Of a DNA stretch of 64,000 nucleotides, positions 60,454-64,000 are shown piece by piece. The stretch is from Azovibrio restrictus DSM 23866 (lineage in GTDB: Bacteria > Pseudomonadota > Gammaproteobacteria > Burkholderiales > Rhodocyclaceae), in the NCBI RefSeq assembly GCF_000429665.1, contig NZ_AUCH01000002.1:1-64000 (forward strand). Direction: 5' to 3'. The stretch's first letter is position 1. Every line of letters starts with the position of its first letter. A program made the position numbers and the translations under genes. The notes under the pieces are model-generated. The model did no database searches and was not told the DNA's origin. It saw nothing but the letters and a program-made list of their open reading frames with translations.

Positions 60454-62100
60454 CTAAGCCGGGCCAGGAGGTTCCTGGTAGAAGGCGAGCCCGTTCTTGC
60501 CGGCCCGTTTGGCCTGGTACATGGCCATGTCGGCCTGGGACAGCAGATGGGAAACGGACACCTCGCCGCCCCCATGCACGGTGATGCCGATGGAGATGCC
60601 CAGATGCAGCTCCAGGGCCTGGACCGGGAAGGGACGGCGGATGCCGGCCAGGCATTGCTCGGCCACGGCCCGGGCTGCCTGTTCTGGCCGCTCCAGGCCG
60701 GTGAGCAACAGCACGAATTCGTCGCCCCCCAGCCGGGCCACGGTGTCGCCGCTGCGCCGGCCGTCCAGGAGGCGTTCCGCCACCTGGATCAGGATGCTGT
60801 CCCCCACCTCGTGTCCGTACTGGTCGTTGATGGCCTTGAAGCCGTCCAGGTCGCAGAACAGCAGGGCTAGCCGGTGGCCCGGCCGGGCCGACTGGGCCAC
60901 CGCCAGCTGCAGGCGGGTTTCCAGCAGGGTCCGGTTGGGCAGTCGGGTGAGGGGATCATGGTGGGCCATGAAAGCCAGATGGGCTTCGCTGGCCTTGAGG
61001 GCGGCCTCCTGGGTCTGCAGGCGGTCCACCAGCAGGTTGAAGCCGCGCACCAGCTGGCCCACCTCGTCCTGGCGTTCCAGGGGCAGGGGCGCCAGAGGCT
61101 GGCGGCCGTCGGCCATGGCGCGGATGGCGGAGCTGGCCTGGTCCAGGGGGCGCAGCAGGCGCGGCAGGAGCAGCATGAACAGGACGGAGAGCAACACCAG
61201 CACCACCAGGCTGGTGCGCAGGGAATACTGCCGCAGGGCGGTGGCCGGCTTCAGGGCCTCGGCCATGGGGATGCGGGCCACCACGAACCAGCCGGTGTGG
61301 GGGACTTCCACCATGGTCGCCAGTTCTTCCACCCCTTGGGCATTGACGCTGACCCCGGAGCCCCGGAAACCCATCATGGCCCGGTCGTGCAGGGCGTCCA
61401 GGCCCGGGGCCGGGGTGGGCTGCAGCACCAGCTCCGGGTCGCTGGCGGCGATGATCAGCTTGTCTGCCGGGGAAACCAGGGCGTAGCCGCCGCTGTCGCC
61501 CAGGCGGGCCTCCATGAACTGGTCCAGGAAGCCCCGGGTGTTGAGCAGGGACACCCCGGCCAGGATGGCCCGGGGGTTGCCCCGGTCGTCGCGCACGGCG
61601 GCGGCCATGATGATCAGGGGGTCGCCGCTGGCGCGGCCCCGGGCGGGCCTGCCCAGCACCGCCCCATGGGCCCGCCAGGCCCCGGCAAACCAGTCGGAGT
61701 GGCGGTAGTCCAGGCCCGCCCGGCCCGGGATCACGGGAAACTCCCCAAGCAGGCCCCGGCCTTCCGGATGCACCACCATCAGGCCGCTGTTGAACAGGGG
61801 GCTGCTGCGTTGCCGTTCCTGTATCCAGTGCTGCAGCCGGGCCGGATCGGCCAGCAGGGCCGGGGGCAGCTGCTGGGCCAGCGCTTCGATGTTGTTCAGC
61901 CGCATGTGGATGTGCTGATCCACGTCCCGGGCGATGTAGCTGGCGATGGAATGCTGCTGGGCCGCGATCAGCTCCTGCACCTGGGCGCTCACCACCGGCG
62001 GCCCCAGGATCAGGCGGGCCACCAGGCCGATCAGCACCAGCCCTATGCCCAGGGCGGTGAACCGGAACTTGATGCTGTGGGGGTTGAGAAAGGCGATCAT
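60454..62100 (-). CDS. Membrane diguanylate cyclase with dCache-type sensor and HAMP
   Basis: The 548 residues contain an N-terminal membrane helix (about 14-32), a periplasmic double-Cache-like sensor (about 45-280), a second helix (about 292-315), a HAMP domain and a GGDEF domain with the intact active site RLGGDEFVLL. It should make cyclic-di-GMP. A substrate-binding D-x-LT-x-LPNR segment is intact (HDPLTRLPNR). No EAL domain is present. The ligand is unknown. Confidence 0.94.
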   Translation of the reverse strand: MIAFLNPHSIKFRFTALGIGLVLIGLVARLILGPPVVSAQVQELIAAQQHSIASYIARDVDQHIHMRLNNIEALAQQLPPALLADPARLQHWIQERQRSSPLFNSGLMVVHPEGRGLLGEFPVIPGRAGLDYRHSDWFAGAWRAHGAVLGRPARGRASGDPLIIMAAAVRDDRGNPRAILAGVSLLNTRGFLDQFMEARLGDSGGYALVSPADKLIIAASDPELVLQPTPAPGLDALHDRAMMGFRGSGVSVNAQGVEELATMVEVPHTGWFVVARIPMAEALKPATALRQYSLRTSLVVLVLLSVLFMLLLPRLLRPLDQASSAIRAMADGRQPLAPLPLERQDEVGQLVRGFNLLVDRLQTQEAALKASEAHLAFMAHHDPLTRLPNRTLLETRLQLAVAQSARPGHRLALLFCDLDGFKAINDQYGHEVGDSILIQVAERLLDGRRSGDTVARLGGDEFVLLLTGLERPEQAARAVAEQCLAGIRRPFPVQALELHLGISIGITVHGGGEVSVSHLLSQADMAMYQAKRAGKNGLAFYQEPPGPA

Positions 62101-62129
62101 GGCGGGCCCGGGCGCGGTGCTTCCCGGAA

Positions 62130-62462
62130 TCAGGCGGACGGTTTGTCCTTGTCGTCCAGCTCGTAGGCGTCGGCCACGTAGGCCGGGCCCTTCATCACCA
62201 TGACGATGAAGGCGCCGATGGCCAGGGTGAACACCACGGTCCAGTGCAGCACTCCCAGGCTGATGGCGTAGATGTCCACCAACCCCAGCTTGGCGGCGAT
62301 TTCCGTCTCACTGCCGCTCCAGGGCAGCAGGCGGGCCAGGGCCGCCAGCAGGACCAGGGCCAGGGTGCCCAGCACCAGGATGCGGGGCAGGCGGCGCAGC
62401 AGGACGCGTTCCTGGCCGGCGGGGGTTTTCCGGTGACCAGGGAGTTTGTTGAACCAGTTCAT
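62130..62462 (-). CDS. Small membrane protein upstream of GGDEF gene
   Basis: 110 residues from the ATG at 62462 (MNWFNKLPGHRKTPAGQERV). Two hydrophobic helices (about 26-44 and 67-88) are followed by a charged tail (DAYELDDKDKPSA). No family is recognised. It precedes the diguanylate cyclase gene by 29 bases on the same strand and is probably in its operon. Confidence 0.65.
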   Translation of the reverse strand: MNWFNKLPGHRKTPAGQERVLLRRLPRILVLGTLALVLLAALARLLPWSGSETEIAAKLGLVDIYAISLGVLHWTVVFTLAIGAFIVMVMKGPAYVADAYELDDKDKPSA

Positions 62463-62623
62463 GGCAGGTCTCCAGGGCGGGGGGTGGGGCATTTTCCCAC
62501 GCTTTTGCAGGCCCGGGAGGGCGGGGGCCGGCGCGGATTTGCCGGGCTCCAGGCCCATGACATAATCCCTGCCGCCGCCCCGGGGCAGATGCCAGGCCGG
62601 GTGGGGCTTGTGAGGGGAACGGC

Positions 62624-64000
62624 ATGACAGATAGCAAAATCGATTACGTGTTGGACGAACAGGTGGCCCGGGCTGCTTTCCTGTTCCAGAGCCGGCGCCA
62701 GCAGCAGTACCTGGGGCGCAGCCTGCCCCTGACCCTGTTGCAATGGTTGATGGGCGGAGCCCTGGGGGGACTGGTGCTCATCGCCGCCTTGGCCGGCCAT
62801 GGGGCACTGGCCGCTAGTTTCGGCGTCCTGCTGCTCTTTTACCTGAGCCTGCTCGCTTATCGCCATCTGATGTGTGTCCTGCTGGGCCGCAAACTGGCTG
62901 CTGCGGCCGGAGCCTGCAGCCTGAGCCTGAGCCCCGAGGGACTGGGCAGCCGTTCCGCCATAGGGGAGGCCCGCTATCCCTGGTCCCAGGTCAGGGAGGT
63001 GAGCCAGCAGCCCGGCTGGCTAGCCATCTGCCTCGGCCCCCAGGGGTTGGTGCTGGCCCTGCCGGAACGGGCACTGGGCGATGCCGGGCAGCGTCAGGCC
63101 CTGCTTGATGCCTTGAACGAGGGCATGGCCCTGGGGCGGCAGCTGGCCGTCTCTGCGGCCGAGCATGTCGAGGCGAGCGGTTCCAGGTCGGGGGATAGCG
63201 GGAGTCCCCCCGCCGTGGCGCCGGCGGAGGCCGCTCCCCAGGCAGAGGCACCCGCCGCAAGGAGCTCCCTGCCCGGGGACCTGCTGCAGCTGGGGCGCAT
63301 CCTCTGCCTGCGGGCGCCCCGTCCCGGAACCCTGATGCCCGATCCCCTCAGGCTGCTGCTGCCGGTGCTGTGCTTTGCCCTGCTCACCCTGGGCCTGCAG
63401 GTGCTGAGCCAGGGGCTCCAGGGCGAACTGGTGGGGTACGACGCCAGCCTGCTCCTCTCTCCCTTTGCCGCCGTGGCCCTGGTCACGGCCCTGGTGCTCC
63501 TGGTGGGCGGCGGGCGCCGGGAGGGCGGGCGCCTGGGCCTCGCCCTGGTGCTGTTGATGATGCTCCTGCCCCTGGCCCACGGATGGAACCAGGAACTGGC
63601 CATGGCGGTGATCGAATCCCTGGGCCTGGAGGGGGAGGAGGGCCCCGGCATGGTCCTGCTGATCCTGATCTATTACCTGCCCCAGTGCTGGCTGATCCTG
63701 GCCGGCAGCCGGGTGATCTGGCTGCTGGCCGGGGAGACCCGGCTGCGGCGCTGGGCGGCGGCCGGGGTCGGTTTCCTGGCCCTGACCAGCGTCTTCTGGA
63801 TGCATCTGGAAGCCCCCACCCTGTGGTACGCCCAGGACCCGGAAGCCCAGGCCCGGCCTCAGCTGCGCATCGACGAAGGGGTTCTGTACGGCCAGCCCCG
63901 GCTGCTGGAGCGGCATCTGGCCGGGGTCAAGCCCGGGGTGCCCGGCGTGCCCGAGGTGTTTTTCCTGGGGGTGGGCGGTTACGGGGAGCAGGATGTCTTC
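62624..64000 (+). CDS. C13-peptidase-like membrane protein (partial, runs off window)
   Basis: At least 459 residues from the ATG at 62624 (MTDSKIDYVLDEQVARAAFL), with no stop before the window ends. Two helices (about 42-80) are followed by a YcxB-like domain (LSLSPEGLGSRS… YPWSQVREVSQQPGWLAICL), a Pro/Ala/Glu-rich linker, about five more helices (225-400), and the start of a peptidase C13 (legumain-like) domain in YGQPRLLERHLAGVKPG… VFFLGVGGYGEQDVF. The catalytic His and Cys lie beyond the window. Confidence in a C13 domain is moderate. Confidence 0.7.
   Translation, partial: MTDSKIDYVLDEQVARAAFLFQSRRQQQYLGRSLPLTLLQWLMGGALGGLVLIAALAGHGALAASFGVLLLFYLSLLAYRHLMCVLLGRKLAAAAGACSLSLSPEGLGSRSAIGEARYPWSQVREVSQQPGWLAICLGPQGLVLALPERALGDAGQRQALLDALNEGMALGRQLAVSAAEHVEASGSRSGDSGSPPAVAPAEAAPQAEAPAARSSLPGDLLQLGRILCLRAPRPGTLMPDPLRLLLPVLCFALLTLGLQVLSQGLQGELVGYDASLLLSPFAAVALVTALVLLVGGGRREGGRLGLALVLLMMLLPLAHGWNQELAMAVIESLGLEGEEGPGMVLLILIYYLPQCWLILAGSRVIWLLAGETRLRRWAAAGVGFLALTSVFWMHLEAPTLWYAQDPEAQARPQLRIDEGVLYGQPRLLERHLAGVKPGVPGVPEVFFLGVGGYGEQDVF

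Overview
The window is high-GC DNA from a betaproteobacterium. The periplasmic nitrate reductase operon in napFDAGHBC order, the many c-type cytochromes, and the general gene style suggest a facultatively anaerobic, respiratory member of the Rhodocyclales (Azospira/Dechloromonas-like). That placement is an inference from gene content; no rRNA is present. About 72 protein genes, three tRNA genes, one truncated insertion sequence and three copies of a dispersed 164-172 bp repeat can be supported.

Layout. 1-1.2 kb is an accessory scar of lower GC: the 5' part of an IS110-family element abuts the C-terminal remnant of an ApeA-like HEPN gene. 1.4-8.2 kb holds an AIM24 protein, purM, an RlpA-like protein and an RND efflux pair. 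8.2-17.5 kb carries small hypotheticals, a transglutaminase-like gene, a LysR/MFS divergent pair, a GNAT, a NADAR protein, a TonB-dependent receptor with a copper-binding signature and a Zn-ribbon protein. 17.5-27.2 kb holds a GNAT, an esterase, a low-complexity secreted protein, an OmpR/EnvZ-type pair, an orphan FixJ-type regulator next to a pentaheme cytochrome that ends in a TsdA-like module, and an aberrant DsbA-like protein.

27.4-34.4 kb is the most interesting block. It is a seven-gene co-directional operon: SPFH/SHOCT protein, DUF4178 zinc-ribbon membrane protein, tiny secreted protein, DUF350 membrane protein, membrane-bound spermidine-synthase-like enzyme, Tat/lipoprotein FAD oxidoreductase and S-adenosylmethionine decarboxylase. 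Together they look like a membrane-associated polyamine (aminopropyl) pathway of unknown purpose. A divergent/convergent IclR regulator, an orphan ParA, and tRNA-fMet, tRNA-Asn and tRNA-Thr follow.

36-53 kb is mainly housekeeping and stress functions: ZIP transporter, ahpF and ahpC with an OxyR-like site, a hydrolase, map with a ParD-like partner, a TetR/nitroreductase unit with two matching operators, a LexA-box-preceded small gene with a thioredoxin-like gene, the ppk2-miaA-DHH operon, a second transglutaminase, a thiopurine methyltransferase and several uncharacterised small proteins.

53.3-59.5 kb is napFDAGHBC on the minus strand, with a Dnr/FNR-type regulator just upstream. The window ends with a GGDEF protein, a small membrane protein and the 5' part of a C13-peptidase-like membrane protein that runs off the end. 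Long open frames antisense to these genes are a by-product of high-GC codon usage and are not annotated.
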